From Artocarpus heterophyllus (lineage: Eukaryota; Streptophyta; Magnoliopsida; Rosales; Moraceae), in contig CM046345.1 in NCBI GenBank assembly GCA_025403435.1, positions 15,294,160 through 15,358,159 on the forward strand: a stretch of DNA of 64,000 nt, written 5' to 3'. Under the pieces are notes generated by a model. The model was not told the origin of the DNA and made no database searches. It saw nothing but the letters and a program-made list of their open reading frames with translations. Made by a program: the position numbers and the translations under genes. Numbering within the stretch: the first letter of the stretch is position 1; the number at the start of each line of letters is the position of its first letter. Positions 1 to 11,039 of the stretch are shown here, one piece after another.

Positions 1-241
1 GAGGTTCTTGATAGGCTGCTCTTGGTTCAGCAGCAGGAGCTGGGACTTCATTTACTTGTACTTGTGGCTGCGGAGGAGGAGGAGGCATATCATTGCCTGG
101 TTGTTCACCATTCTGGCTATTGGCCCTTAATGCAGCTATTTCCCGTCGTTGATCCTCCAACTGCCTTTGTAGTTCAGCGATCATCGTCATAAGTCTCTCG
201 TTAGACTGGGTGCGGGTCTGCATTCTTCTATAGCCGTCCAT
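1..241 (-). CDS. Ty3/gypsy gag, N-terminal fragment (runs off left edge)
   Basis: The minus strand is open from an ATG at 241 to the window edge (80 codons). The reading starts MDGYRRMQTRTQ, then has a heptad-like coiled-coil stretch rich in L, E, Q and R (about residues 15-42), then a proline/glutamine-rich linker containing PPPPPQPQ. Plant gypsy gag proteins often begin with a coiled coil followed by a low-complexity linker before the retrotransposon gag domain. The assignment rests mainly on position: a tRNA-Met-type primer site and an LTR lie directly upstream on this strand. The gag core, zinc knuckle and pol lie outside the window. The protein is not homologous at its start to the gag of the element at 38-43 kb, so this is a different gypsy family. 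Confidence 0.7.
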   Translation of the reverse strand, partial: MDGYRRMQTRTQSNERLMTMIAELQRQLEDQRREIAALRANSQNGEQPGNDMPPPPPQPQVQVNEVPAPAAEPRAAYQEP

Positions 242-432
242 CGTAAATTTCCTAAAATAATAAGGACTTAAAATTCATCTTCTATTGATGAGACAGGTTT
301 TCATTACTATGTCTTTAATCATTAAACATTCAAACCTTAATCTTATTATCATACTTGCATCAGTACATCTAACAAACTTACTTGGAGGACTTGGATTGAC
401 GTGTGGCGATATGAATTGTAATCGAAAGATTC

Positions 433-444
433 GCTCTGATACCA
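433..444 (-). other. Primer-binding site of the left gypsy element
   Basis: On the minus strand this reads TGGTATCAGAGC, the usual plant retrotransposon site complementary to the 3' end of initiator tRNA-Met. It lies 5 bases inside the LTR that starts at 450 and about 190 bases upstream of the gag ATG. It fixes the element's orientation as minus. Confidence 0.8.
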
Positions 445-798
445 AAGCCTGTAACGCCCCTTAATTCGGACGTCACAGATATCGTTACATACTTATATTC
501 ATACATGCTTAAATAATTAAACACATAGATAATATCAACTCAATCGTACTATAGATTTTAAAAGTACTTAAACTTACATTACCAGGATCCATTCATATAA
601 ATTTTTTTTTTAAACTTACATTGTTTCGAAAAACATAGTTTAATGTTATTTCATAACATAATTTATTCGTTTATACTTAATTTATTCAAGAACTTATTTA
701 ATAATAATTGATAATCAAATAGTAAAATCAAGATTTATTAAAATCTCACATTAAATCACTTTGATCAACATATCTTTGAATTCCTCTTATTCCCACAG

Positions 799-990
799 TT
801 CGGCAGGCCGAACTTGGGACTTCGGCAAGCCGAACAACATCGGCAAGCCGGAGCGTCTTCCACCGGCAGGCCGGCAGAAGCTTTGTAATTCGGACCAAAA
901 ATTCATCCAGGTTCGGCAGGCCGAAAAATGGATCGGTCGGCCGATCTTCTGGTCTTCGGCAGGCCGGACACGGAGTTCGGCAGGCCGTCC
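799..990. repeat. Cluster of palindromic TTCGGCAGGCCGAA units, array A
   Basis: Inside the left LTR, about seven units matching TTCGGC-AG-GCCGAA or close variants occur in about 190 bp with irregular spacers. Clear copies start at 799, 825, 914, 957 and 975; degraded ones lie between. The block is much more GC-rich than its surroundings and each full unit has two CpGs. On the plus strand the centre dinucleotide is AG, the reverse of the other clusters in this window. Confidence 0.85.
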
Positions 991-1329
991 GAGACCAAAT
1001 CTACTTTGGTAAAAAATTTAAAACGTTCTAACTTTACGTAAAATATAGCGAAAGTTCATATTCATAAAAATGATAAAATAACTTATAAAACCATAATATA
1101 AGTGTTCTTAAAAACCCAACATAAAATATGTTCAAAATATATAATTTTATTGAATCATAAATTCATTTCTTCTTGGCGTGCTTCCGGTTACAATTCATCG
1201 TTCATGTTGCTCACACGCCGTTCCATGTCCTCCACCTATTCCAAGACTCTCTTACCCTTATCTGCAACATGACATATAAAACATGAATAAGCTAATGCTT
1301 AGTAAGTACATAAAATTCTCACAATTTAA

Positions 1330-1366
1330 AACATTTCATAAACATCATCATCATCATCATCATCAT
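1330..1366. repeat. (ATC)n microsatellite
   Basis: About eight consecutive CAT/ATC units lie within the left gypsy LTR. They produce a histidine run in one frame, which is not a real coding signal. Confidence 0.9.
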
Positions 1367-3027
1367 AAAAGTGCCTTAAGCACAATTTCATGGAAACATA
1401 TCTTTCATAATATTGACCATTTTAAAATTTATATATATATATATTTTTTTATTATTATTCTTAAGGGCCCAAGTGTTGCACCATAAACATCATCATTGGC
1501 GCGCCGTCATGAGAGGAGAAGGGTAGCTAATCCCTAACCATACATGACATCATAACATATCATTTCATAACATTGGGTGTGCAACACTTATTAGGTGATA
1601 CATAAATACATAATGTTCATACTTTGAAACATACCATAATCATCATACATGCGTAACTTTGAATCATGAAAAACTTTTTATAAGAAATCCTTTAAGAAAA
1701 ATCATCATGAAAATCCTTGTAAACATATCATTAAATCCTTGTAAAACGTGTCATGCTGCAGGTGAGAATGTACTTACTTGATCGATAGCTTACTTAACCT
1801 TAATATTGCACTTGGTGACGACACCGCGGTCTCGTTGTGCTTGCTTCCTTAAGTGTCCATGCCATATATCCATTTTAAGGTGCAATAAAAAAAAATCAAT
1901 ACTTATCATAAAATATCCATACACTCATCTCATATTTTAAATATTATTTTTATTATCATAAAATCTTTTAAACATACATAACATTTTATGATCAAACAAT
2001 CCAAAAATAACATTTATTAAAACATTTCATAATCATAAAATACATTCATCTTACATACTCATACATAAGCATAATTAACAACTTTTCACGAAAACATCAT
2101 TCTTTACCTAAAGAATAATCATTACATTTTTCATACCTTCAAAATTAAACAGTAACATTTTACTGTGAGGGGTAGAAGACAGAAATATTCATTTTTCATA
2201 AAACATTAAAATGACATAAAACGTGAGGAGACATCACACATAACAAAATACAATACCTAAAGAAGACATTGTAGACGAAATTTGAAGAGGAGAACATCTT
2301 TTTACATTTACCAAAAAAAAAAAAAACTGAATTCATACCTTGAAGTTTCTTCTCGAAATTCTTGAATTCGATCAACGAAACAAGACTTCTCTCTCTTTTT
2401 TTTTTTTTTATAATCAGAAAATTTTCGTGGAAGAGAAAAAGAAATTTTGTGAGGAAGGGAAGAGGAAGAGAAGTGAAAGAATGTCTCAGAAATTTTTGAG
2501 AAGCAAAACGTGTGAAGGAGAGAAAATAATGAAAAAGGAAACGTTAAAATTTTAACGCAATAAAAACCATTGATGGGAATTCAATTCCCTTCATTAAGTC
2601 AGAAAAAATTCTGACTGTAGGGGGCGTGACTTGGGGCGTGAGAGGAGGAAGAGAAATAATGAAGGAACGTCTCAGAATCGAGACAAATTATTTGAGGAAA
2701 GAGCGTAATAAAAATTTTTTAACGTAATGTGTATAATAAAGAGTCATTACTCTTCATTAAGTCAGAAATATTCTGACTATGAAGAAGGTGATTGGCGTGG
2801 GAAAAGGAGAAGAATAGAAAAGGAAGGTCAAACATCATCAATCTTACCTTAACTTACCTTCTAAAAATAGGAAACCTCTTAATATAATACAAATCTAATC
2901 CTTTAATTTCCTTAACTGATAAAAACATTCCATTATTATGCCAATTAATCACATTAATTCACCCAATTAATGTAATTAACTCAGTCATAACTCTGGAGAG
3001 ATTTCTGCTGACTGTTTGTCAACTTTG

Positions 3028-3085
3028 TTCGGCCTGCCGATTTTCCCTCTTCGGCCTGCCGATTTTCCTTCTTCGGCCTGCCGAT
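3028..3085. repeat. Cluster of palindromic TTCGGCCTGCCGA units, array B
   Basis: Three nearly exact copies of TTCGGCCTGCCGAT are spaced 22-23 bp apart near the outer end of the left LTR. The centre is CT on the plus strand, opposite to array A of the same LTR. Confidence 0.88.
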
Positions 3086-3339
3086 CTGTCATTAAATGCC
3101 ATAACATAAAACATTCACACATCATTGCATCATAAATTAAATAATCATATATTTATAATTTCTCATGAACACTAGAGCACAACGATTCCATGCGGTCGTC
3201 ACCTGTCACAAATCTTGACATAAAAAGTTAGTAACATGCACATCACATATCATATCATATAACGTTATTTATTAAATACATTCCTTAATAGCGTTACTAA
3301 CTTATCGTGGTCCGTTACATAAAATAGGCGGGTGTTACA

Positions 3340-4335
3340 GCCAGCTCGTGTGTTAAGCATCTAATGGCCCAAAATGTATACTTTATCTCCGTTTTCACCA
3401 CAAATATAACTGCAGATAGATATACAAAACCCTTAAAAAAAATTGAAAAATGAAATAAATTAAAGAAAAATGTTAAAATAAATTAACATAAATTGGTTTA
3501 TAGATTCTTATCTTTTTATCTTTTTTTTCATTGGTTTCTCAATACATATCTATTCTACATCTTCACGAAGCAAGTGTGAAACATCATCTTCAAAATTATC
3601 TATCTCTTCAACCAGTGACAATCCCTTTGTGAATAAAGGGATGTCTGTGCAATCCTCATCAACTTCTTCACCGTCGATAACTATTCTTGGCTTTGTCGGG
3701 ACGACTAGAGACAACTCCATGTCTTAAGGATCTTTAGTATAAAAAACTTGGATTGCTTGCGATGCCATAATGAAGGGATCATTCCTGTATCACAATCTTC
3801 TAAAGTCAACCACCGTGATGCCATCATCGTCGTTCTTAACATAGTTATTGTTGGCCCACTTGCACTTAAAAAGTGCTATATGTAATACTCCATAATTAAG
3901 TTCCCAAATATCTTCAATGAAATCAAAATAGTTCATGGTCCCACATACCATATTCTTGTCCTTGGCGGAGGCAATATGCATAGCCTCAGCACCGAGAGTC
4001 ACACCGCTATTTTGCACCGGATGCTTCTTATCTCTTTCGCAAGTGTAAAAAGTGTAACCATTTATTGTGATGTGGAACACTTGCCAAGATGTGTGCTCTA
4101 TTCCACAACCGTAAGGTCCAGTTGTGTTCATCTTGCAACCACTTCTCATTTCTTGCTCTTTTTGGGTATGCTTTTTTTAATTCGTTCATGTGCACCTCAA
4201 TGAAAGGCTCCACTTCATTAGCATTGTGCAAGACATAAAGACAAGCTTACTCCCACTCCTCTTGATTTACTGATGAAGGATTGCCCGTAAATAGTCCCCT
4301 AGCCTCAATGTTTATAGTCATTGGCACCCCAATTG
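3340..4335 (-). pseudogene. CACTA (En/Spm) TNP2-type transposase remnant, copy 1
   Basis: Minus-strand frames between about 4300 and 3540 recall the C-terminal part of plant TNP2-type CACTA transposases. They have a stretch like HNANEVEPFIEVHMNELKK (DUF4218-type region), then a block with IEDIWELNYG, LFKCKWANNN and ITVVDFRRL typical of the DUF4216 region, then an acidic tail ending near 3550. Frames are broken and shifted, so it is not functional. The same sequence in the same order is found at 62580-63520, so both are copies of one CACTA family. It is cut on the left by the gypsy LTR at 3339 and on the right by an LTR-like sequence at 4336. The stretch 3340-3540 is AT-rich and carries no recognisable domain. 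Confidence 0.72.
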
Positions 4336-5090
4336 TGTCATAACCCACCTTTTTGGGCTATGATAAACCTTTTTCTTACTTACTTATAGGCAAAAATTTA
4401 GGAAATATGTATTTTTTTTTTTTACATACAGAATTAACATCTTTTGAACCATAAATGTATACATATATTTATTTAACACACTCGTCTATACAATACTGGT
4501 TTTAACAACCTTGGAAATACCATCACATACTTGTATTCACATAAGCAACTATTTTCTTACATTACTGTTGATTAAACATTACATTTCAAAATAACTTATA
4601 ATATACTACAGTGGAAACATAACCGTGGCGGAAACCATACCCGTCCTGTACATTACTCATCCCTCTGTTGGCTCAACTGTGGTACTGTTTTGACCTTCTT
4701 GTCGGAATACCTACAGTATGAAATACTTAGTGAGCTTACGCCTAGTAAGTCCCAATACAACCCACATGCACGTTTAATGTAATGCGTGATCCAATTATGC
4801 TTTCTTATGAACATTCCTTCTCCTTTTCATATCTTATTTCTGACTAGGGCCCAAGTGTTCATACCATTGCGCACTGAGGTCTATATGATACCGTGACCAT
4901 ACTATATCCTTAAACTCTTCTTGACTTGACTTGTGTCCTTTGATGTACCAAAGGGTGACACCTACATTTTAATAGTGGTATGCATGCCGGTACGTTGGAG
5001 GCATGACTCTTGGTAGCGTAGACCTATCATTCATAGATATGGAATCCATAGCTCCTCTTTAAGAGTAGTGATATCCTCTTATATACGTTA
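4336..5090 (-). mobile_element. LTR-like relic, minus orientation, inserted in the CACTA remnant
   Basis: It begins TGTCATAACCC and immediately forms a terminal hairpin with GGGCTATGATA (4336-4365). About 385 bases in there is GTGAGCTTACGCCTAGTAAG, at the same offset and with the same layout as GTGAGCGAAAGGCTCAGTAG in the gypsy LTRs at 36.1 and 43.0 kb. Comparison with the intact CACTA copy at 63.5 kb shows that CACTA sequence stops exactly here (GGCACCCC AATTG junction). I could not find the far end or a matching duplication, so the right boundary is a guess. Confidence 0.5.
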
Positions 5091-6310
5091 TCTTGTAATT
5101 AGAAAACTAGAGCGCTCAACCGTTTAGATACATAGGTGTAACCGAATGGTATACCATCTTTGGATGGTGAGTTTTTCGATGGTGAGATAATGGAATGTAA
5201 GATGAAAATAATCGGAAAGGTAAGACAGAACTTGTCCTTAAGTTGATTGTGGATAATTCTATAGGGATACGATACATTATGATATGTCATGGAGACTTAG
5301 CTATACGGGCTTCATAATTCTATAAAGTTTGAGAGTGTAGCTCCAAGCTTTTAGTAGAGTAGTATTGGAGTTGATAATTATGAAATGTATATCTGGGATA
5401 TTGGGTTTTATAATTATCAGGAGCTTGAACTATATAGGTCCATTTGGTCCCCTTTGCTAGCTCACAACATCCTGTAACAAGACGACGTGCTTTTCCAATA
5501 ATTGATGACTTACGTCAGATTTATCAGATTAGCTAAAATTAGAAAGAATCAAATAATTCATGTTTGTTTATCGGTTGAATTAATTTTGTGATAAAATTGA
5601 TGCAAGATAAACTTGTTGAATTATTGGAATCGAATAATTCTTGTCTGTTTATCAATTGATTTGATTTTTGAATAAATTAGATCAAGATAAACTTGTAGAA
5701 TTATTAGGAATTCATTTATTTTCTTGGAGATTATCTAGATAAAGTTGTTTTAATTAGATAACTTTTCTATTGGGTTATTTAAATTAAAACAGAGACTTTA
5801 TCCTATAGAATCTCGGGTGGAAAATAGAAGATTCGCTGAGATTTTTTCGGCAGTTTGGCATGTCGATCCTCAAGTTCGGCCTGCTGATGCGCGAAGAAAA
5901 AGATCACGCGTCTTAAGTGGATTTTATCAGATATTGATCTAAATTTGATTCTGATTCGAATTTTTGAGACCTAATCTGATAAGGACTAACACTAGACCCA
6001 ACCTCTATAAATAAGGAGTAAGTCTCATGAGTTAATTAGATCAATTGAGAGATTAAGAGTGATACTCTACTGGTGAGAATCTGAAAACTCCCTGAAAGCT
6101 CTTGTTCACAAATCACGAACACTAGCTTTAGGTTCTCTCAATTGGTTGGAAGGAGAGTCACTTGGAGGAAGAGCTGTACATGTGAGCCTACACTCACTCC
6201 GATCGTGGATAGAGAATAGCAAAGAAAACCAGTTGGTTGAGGCTCTTCTGGAACTTTACTTCTCTTCACGGATTGCGGGAGTTCTTCGACATTAAAAGGT
6301 TAGTAAGATC
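5090..6310 (+). mobile_element. LTR-like relic, probably plus orientation
   Basis: The stretch is U3-like sequence, then a consensus TATA box (CTATAAATA, about 6005), then a transcribed-leader-like region with direct repeats. It holds two degraded palindromic units of the same type as in the gypsy LTRs (about 5848-5888). No primer site, polypurine tract, terminal TG/CA pair or target duplication could be fixed, so the boundaries and class are uncertain. There is no coding potential. Confidence 0.35.
5547..5708. repeat. Tandem pair of 81-bp units, each an inverted repeat
   Basis: Unit 1 (5547-5627) and unit 2 (5628-5708) are direct repeats of 81 bp with roughly 75-80% identity by eye. Each unit starts near AATAATTC...TTTATC and ends near GATAAACTTGT(T/A)GAATTATT, so its two halves are reverse complements over about 20 bases and each unit can form its own hairpin. 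Confidence 0.8.
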
Positions 6311-6412
6311 TGGTTAATTTATACATGTAGCGTGTTAAACTTGTGTTTTAGAAAATACTCTGATATAAAAATTTTAAAATTCCACTACGTACTATTTTTT
6401 CAATATTTTTTG

Positions 6413-6463
6413 TATACAATACAATACAATACAATGCAATATAATGCAATACAATACAATATA
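6413..6463. repeat. (ACAAT)n-type pentanucleotide microsatellite
   Basis: About ten imperfect five-base units (ACAAT / GCAAT / ATAAT) lie in AT-rich sequence. Confidence 0.85.
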
Positions 6464-6465
6464 AT

Positions 6466-8510
6466 GCGGTGTGTCAAACATGCCCTATGGTTTCAAAGAT
6501 CTAAACTACATTACTTGTGAACTTTCTTAGCGTGGCCTCTGAAAATAAGAGCGTAACTTTTTGCTAATTCGACGTGATAATGGAGAAAACACTTTAATAA
6601 CATTTGTTTGAAGTAGAAATATATTTCAAGAAAAAGTTAAGTGGAGTAGGGGTTGCCGTCTCTACTGGCTCAAGTGGCTCATTTATGATTTAAGGCTTAT
6701 ATTTTAAACTTTTTTTACACTTTTCTTCTTATTTTGCCTTCATTGAAAATTACTTTTTACAATATTTATATAAAAACTTTTCAAAAAGTTCTAACTATGC
6801 CCCCAAAATTTCATCTTTTGAATTTTTAAGGCATTTAACAACCTTGGTTTAAACAGTTAATTTGAACCAAATACATTGTAAAAATTTAAATTTTGTAAGA
6901 ATAACCTTAGCTTGAACCAAAAGTTTGAGTTTAAATCAAGGTTACCAAACAACCTATTGTATTTCAATTTTAAAATATCAAATAAATAACAACTGAATCA
7001 CAATATTATATGAATTAATGGTTTTGTAAATTGTAAATTTCAAAAATTGATTTAAACACTATTAAAATAGGAATAATGTGTTTTAGTTAAAAATTTTGAT
7101 CTAATTCATACCCCACTAGAAATATTCTGGTTCTGCCACTATTTGTGCTCCTCTTTACGAAGTACTTTTATCACTTGTAAGTACGTGCACAACGCGTGAG
7201 TTGGATCTTTCACATTCACATAATCACACCTATGTCAAGGTTTGTTTGAGATATGTTGTGCTTTTATTTTTAAGCAATAAAAGATAAGAAGCATACATTA
7301 GAGCTTTTTAATTAGAATTTAAATAGTGTATAGAAAAATTTATTTTTTTATTTTAAAAGAGCTTTTTACTTATTTGATTAAATAAATTAAAAGATCTTAT
7401 TGACATAAAAAATAATAATTTAAAGATAAAAATGGAATTCTTGATTCGTTGTTCTCAAATAAAAGATTAGAAAAAGTAAATAAAAAAGCTCTTCATAAGC
7501 ACTTTTTTATAAACACTCTAAAATGGCTTCTCTTGTAACCATAAGTGCTTTTAAAAACCAAAGCTTAATGTAAATGGTCATGGAAACTCACTAAAAAACG
7601 CTCATAAGCTAAAAGCAGTTAAAAAAAAAAAAAAAAAGGGGTTCCGAACAGCCTTACAAGTGACTAAGTTACTTTCTCTTCAATTCAAGGTTTAAAAAAA
7701 CTAATAAAAATGAAAATTTCTCTGGCCTCTTTCTTCTCCTCTCCAGTACTTGCTGGGAGCCAATTCCCAAACACTCCCAACCCCTAGATTCTGCTTCTTT
7801 AGGCTCTCTGTGATTTAATTACCAGCTATCATTCTTTTTTTGACTTAAAAATAAAGAGTTTAAACTTTATATCTTGTGATTGAATCAAGTATAAAATTAC
7901 AGTTAGACTCTTCTAGCAACCACATTTTACAAAATGTTTTTGTTTTTTATTAAAAAAAACTAAAAGCAAAAAATTACAAATTCGTTAATTCTTGGGTAGG
8001 TTAAAACGAAAAATAATCATGTACTTTAGACTACCCAAGAATCATATCAAATCAAATTGAAAAGTATGACAATTTAACCGATTTTGTTAAAAAAAAAAAA
8101 AAAAAGGGAAAGCGTTTAAGATTGATAAGCATTTTTTTCTTCTTGTACAATCAAATAATTTTGCTAGTTCTTTTGCAATAAATTACCCACTTTTTCCTTG
8201 CTTTTTAGATTTACTATTTGCAGCGCACACTGCGCAAGGTAATCTATAGAATATTCAATTAATATGATTATTTGACCATGACCTTCAAAAATAGACTTGA
8301 AACTTTCCTTTCATTCACCAACGAATAATCAACAAAATATTGAAGATTAAATTAGAATTTCAACAGAGCTCAAAACGTGCCCCAGACTCATGGGTTTCAC
8401 TTTCTGTCCGGTTGTTGCTGTCTTGCTTTTTTTTTTCTTTTTTTCTTTTTTGTCTCTTTTTCCTTTTTCCTTTCCTTCTGTGTAAGGACCGGAAGGAGAA
8501 TCTTCTTTCT
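6466..8510. other. Intergenic, AT-rich, no gene seen
   Basis: There is no open frame with recognisable protein sequence on either strand. Poly(A) runs occur near 7620 and 8088. Short stretches look like decayed MITE sequence (about 6830-6960 and 7240-7665, ending near GGTTCCGAACAGCCTTAC), but the terminal repeats are too weak to define elements. Confidence 0.6.
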
Positions 8511-8513
8511 TAA

Positions 8514-8632
8514 AGCTCGTTTGTTTCGTGGTTTGAATCATGGTTTGAATCATTTTATTATAGTATTTTCTCTCATAAAAATTTAAATCTTCATTCAAAT
8601 ACTTTATTTAAATACTCAAACTAAACGGGCTC
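8514..8632. mobile_element. Tourist-like MITE (119 bp)
   Basis: The ends are imperfect inverted repeats (AGCTCGTTTGTTT and its counterpart GAGCCCGTTTAGTTT), flanked on both sides by TAA (8511-8513 and 8633-8635). This fits the three-base target duplication of PIF/Harbinger-type MITEs. The interior, including the AATCATTTTATTATAGTATT and TTTAAATCTTCATTCAAATA stretches, matches the reverse complement of 45755-45875, so the two are copies of one family. Confidence 0.72.
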
Positions 8633-8635
8633 TAA

Positions 8636-10205
8636 ATATGTAGTCTTTGAACAAGTGTTTTTTAGACTACATTATTGTCTGGTGGTTATTAATTAATATA
8701 GTGCCAACGCTTCTCCGTGGAAAATGCTGCTCCTATAAATATTGGAATTAAAGAGAAAAAGGAAAAACAGATTTTTCTTCTGAAATTTTAGATATCTTGT
8801 CCCAACAGAAAAACTCAAGTGGGAATTCAAGGAAGCTGGCATTGGCTTTTGTTGTATGAAAAACTAATGGTTCGGTTTGTTTGAGGAGCCTATTGAGTCT
8901 ATATTGCTATTTGCCAAACCTATGGAAATGAATGTAGCTTATACCAAAAAGAAAATTTCATGGAAATTAATGCAACATTAAATGCAGCCCTTTGCTATTT
9001 CTTCTTTTGGAACGTTGCTACTTAAAAAGGTGTTTGGTAAAGTCAGTTTTAACTTATCAATTTTAACTTAAATAATGTGAAGCTCTTATATGTTGTGAGA
9101 GGCACAACTTGCTACTAAAAGGGTAGAGATCACACTGTAGAAACTTTTGGTCCGTTTATTTTACTGTTCCAATCACATTTCAAACTTCTACTACAATATT
9201 TTTCAGTAGAAAAATTTGAATTTTGCTCAAATTTATAAACCAATGGGACTGTTTGTTTTAGAGAAATTGTTTTTCTCTAATTTTCCCCCTTGACATGGAT
9301 CTTGAATCAAGACCGTTAGGCTATTTGATCAGTCCTTAAAGTACGTGCAACGGACAGCTGGGCGGGGCCCATCAAAAGAGACGTACTAAAATTTGACCGA
9401 GGATGAAAAAATTGAACAAGTTCTTTATTGTTTAGAAAAAAAAAAAAAAAGAGAGTTAAATAAGGTTTTTAAGATCCAACGGCATATAGTTGACTGAAAT
9501 GTGTATGAGACCCTTTATTTTACTTTTTAAATACTTTTATTTATTAAGATGTAATTATTATTATATTATCTATTAATAAATTACTTTTAAGAATAAAAAT
9601 GTTTTAAATAAATACTCATTGTATATTTTATCTCAAAAAATATATACAAATATTCCCTTTTAAAAAATTTGTGTATTATTTTTTATCAAGAATAAAAATA
9701 GATTTCAAAAGAAAAAAAGTCTTCCATAATATGCGTGTGTGTGTGTATATATATATGGTTTATTTTTTTTCAAAATTTTTAATTTTTATTGTTGTTTTAT
9801 ATATACTAATTATATGATTACAACTTGTTTTGATATATAAATAGCTACAAATCGTGTGCTTCAATAAAAAGAACAACTCTTTGATTTGATATAAAAAAAC
9901 ACGATATAAAAAAGAAAAAAAACTATGTTTCTTTTTTTGTTTTTATGTAAAGGAAATACAATTTGTTCTTTTTACATGTAAACACCTACAATTCAATAAT
10001 GATTATTGTTTCTTAGAATCTATAGTTTGGTTTAACAAAGAAGAAAAAATATATTAAGAAAAAATTATCGTTCAATATATAAACTAAAAAAGAAAAAGGT
10101 GGATAGGTGAAAAAAAACTAATTATTACTATTTAAGTATAAAGAATTTTTTAGTATTTTAGAAGAAGTGAAAAAAATAAAATAAAAGGCGATTAAAATGG
10201 TGTAT
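8636..10205. other. Intergenic, AT-rich, no gene seen
   Basis: No supportable coding sequence. About 9150-9260 resembles the MITE at 8514 weakly. A small (GT)n/(AT)n run lies near 9735-9758. Confidence 0.6.
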
Positions 10206-10286
10206 GAGAAATAAAATAGTGGTATCATCAAAGGCGCCCTTGTAGAAATAAAATAGTGGTATAATCAAAGGCGCCCTTATAGAAAT
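10206..10286. repeat. 37-bp tandem repeat, about 2.2 copies
   Basis: Two adjacent 37-bp units start at 10207 and 10244, each carrying AGAAATAAAATAGTGGTAT followed by AAAGGCGCCCTT, with a partial third unit. A short hairpin (GGCGACT...AGTCGCC, about 10346-10367) follows in a locally GC-richer patch. No gene is evident; open frames here are by-products of the repeat. Confidence 0.85.
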
Positions 10287-10580
10287 TATAAAATATAATA
10301 TAAACACATGAAAGAGAAAAGGTCCTAAAAGAGGTCTTAAACCACCGGCGACTTTGAAAGAGTCGCCTTGGCTCACGGCTCACTTGGATTCGCACGTGAT
10401 AGGCGCTCCGGTTGGGTTCCAGCGACGTGGCGTTTTTTGTTTTGGGCACTTTTTGGCCTGCTTTCCAAGACAATCACCGCTATAATCGTGAATATTAAGT
10501 CCGTGTTTTTAGGATTAAAATTATTTTCATTTGCATGAAAGCTCGGAGACTTTCTAGGAAAAAAAATTGTTGTTGTTGTT

Positions 10581-10612
<32 letters not shown>

Positions 10613-11039
10613 CTGGTCTTTAGTTTTTTACCCTGCAAATTTAACATATGAACCACCGTAAACTTTTGTTCGTTGGTAAATTAGACCTTTAACCTTTTTT
10701 TTCTTTTTTTTTTAAAATATTTTGGACTGCAATTGTTGTCCATTATTTGATGCCCAATAACGATTGGACAGCATTGATAGTATTGTCAAACTTAAGACCC
10801 TATATGTCAAAATTAAAAGTATAACGTTCAATTTATAAATGACAAGAATTTTGGGAGAAATTGATGCATATCATCCGTAAAAACAAGCTTTCTAAGATTT
10901 AGCATTAGGTTCTTTATTATCGTATTATATTTATATCTTCTATTGTAAGTTCACTAAAAAAATATATATTATAAAAAACGAATTAGGCATTATGTTTGAA
11001 AAACAAATATCACAAAAAATTTATTTTATTTTATTTTAT
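10287..11039. other. Intergenic with long poly(T) tract
   Basis: A GTT run leads into about 34 consecutive T bases (about 10564-10612). No coding signal is seen on either strand. Confidence 0.7.

Larger units (their letters stand above)
450..3339 (-). mobile_element. 5' LTR of a Ty3/gypsy element (2890 bp)
   Basis: On the plus strand the sequence begins TGTAACGCCCC and ends GGGTGTTACA, giving TG...CA ends with a short inverted terminal match. It sits next to a primer-binding site and gag, so it is the 5' LTR read on the minus strand. The partner LTR is outside the window, so the target duplication cannot be checked; the outer flank is GCCAG (3340-3344). The LTR is very AT-rich except for two clusters of near-palindromic TTCGGC(AG/CT)GCCGAA units, at 799-990 and 3028-3085. 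The ends resemble those of the gypsy LTRs at 19.9, 36.1 and 43.0 kb, so the families are related, but most of the body is different. Confidence 0.82.

Noticed and set aside
761..1012. 83-codon plus-strand frame with SSAGR repeats
   Set aside because: Produced by the palindromic cluster, on the strand opposite to the element's coding strand.
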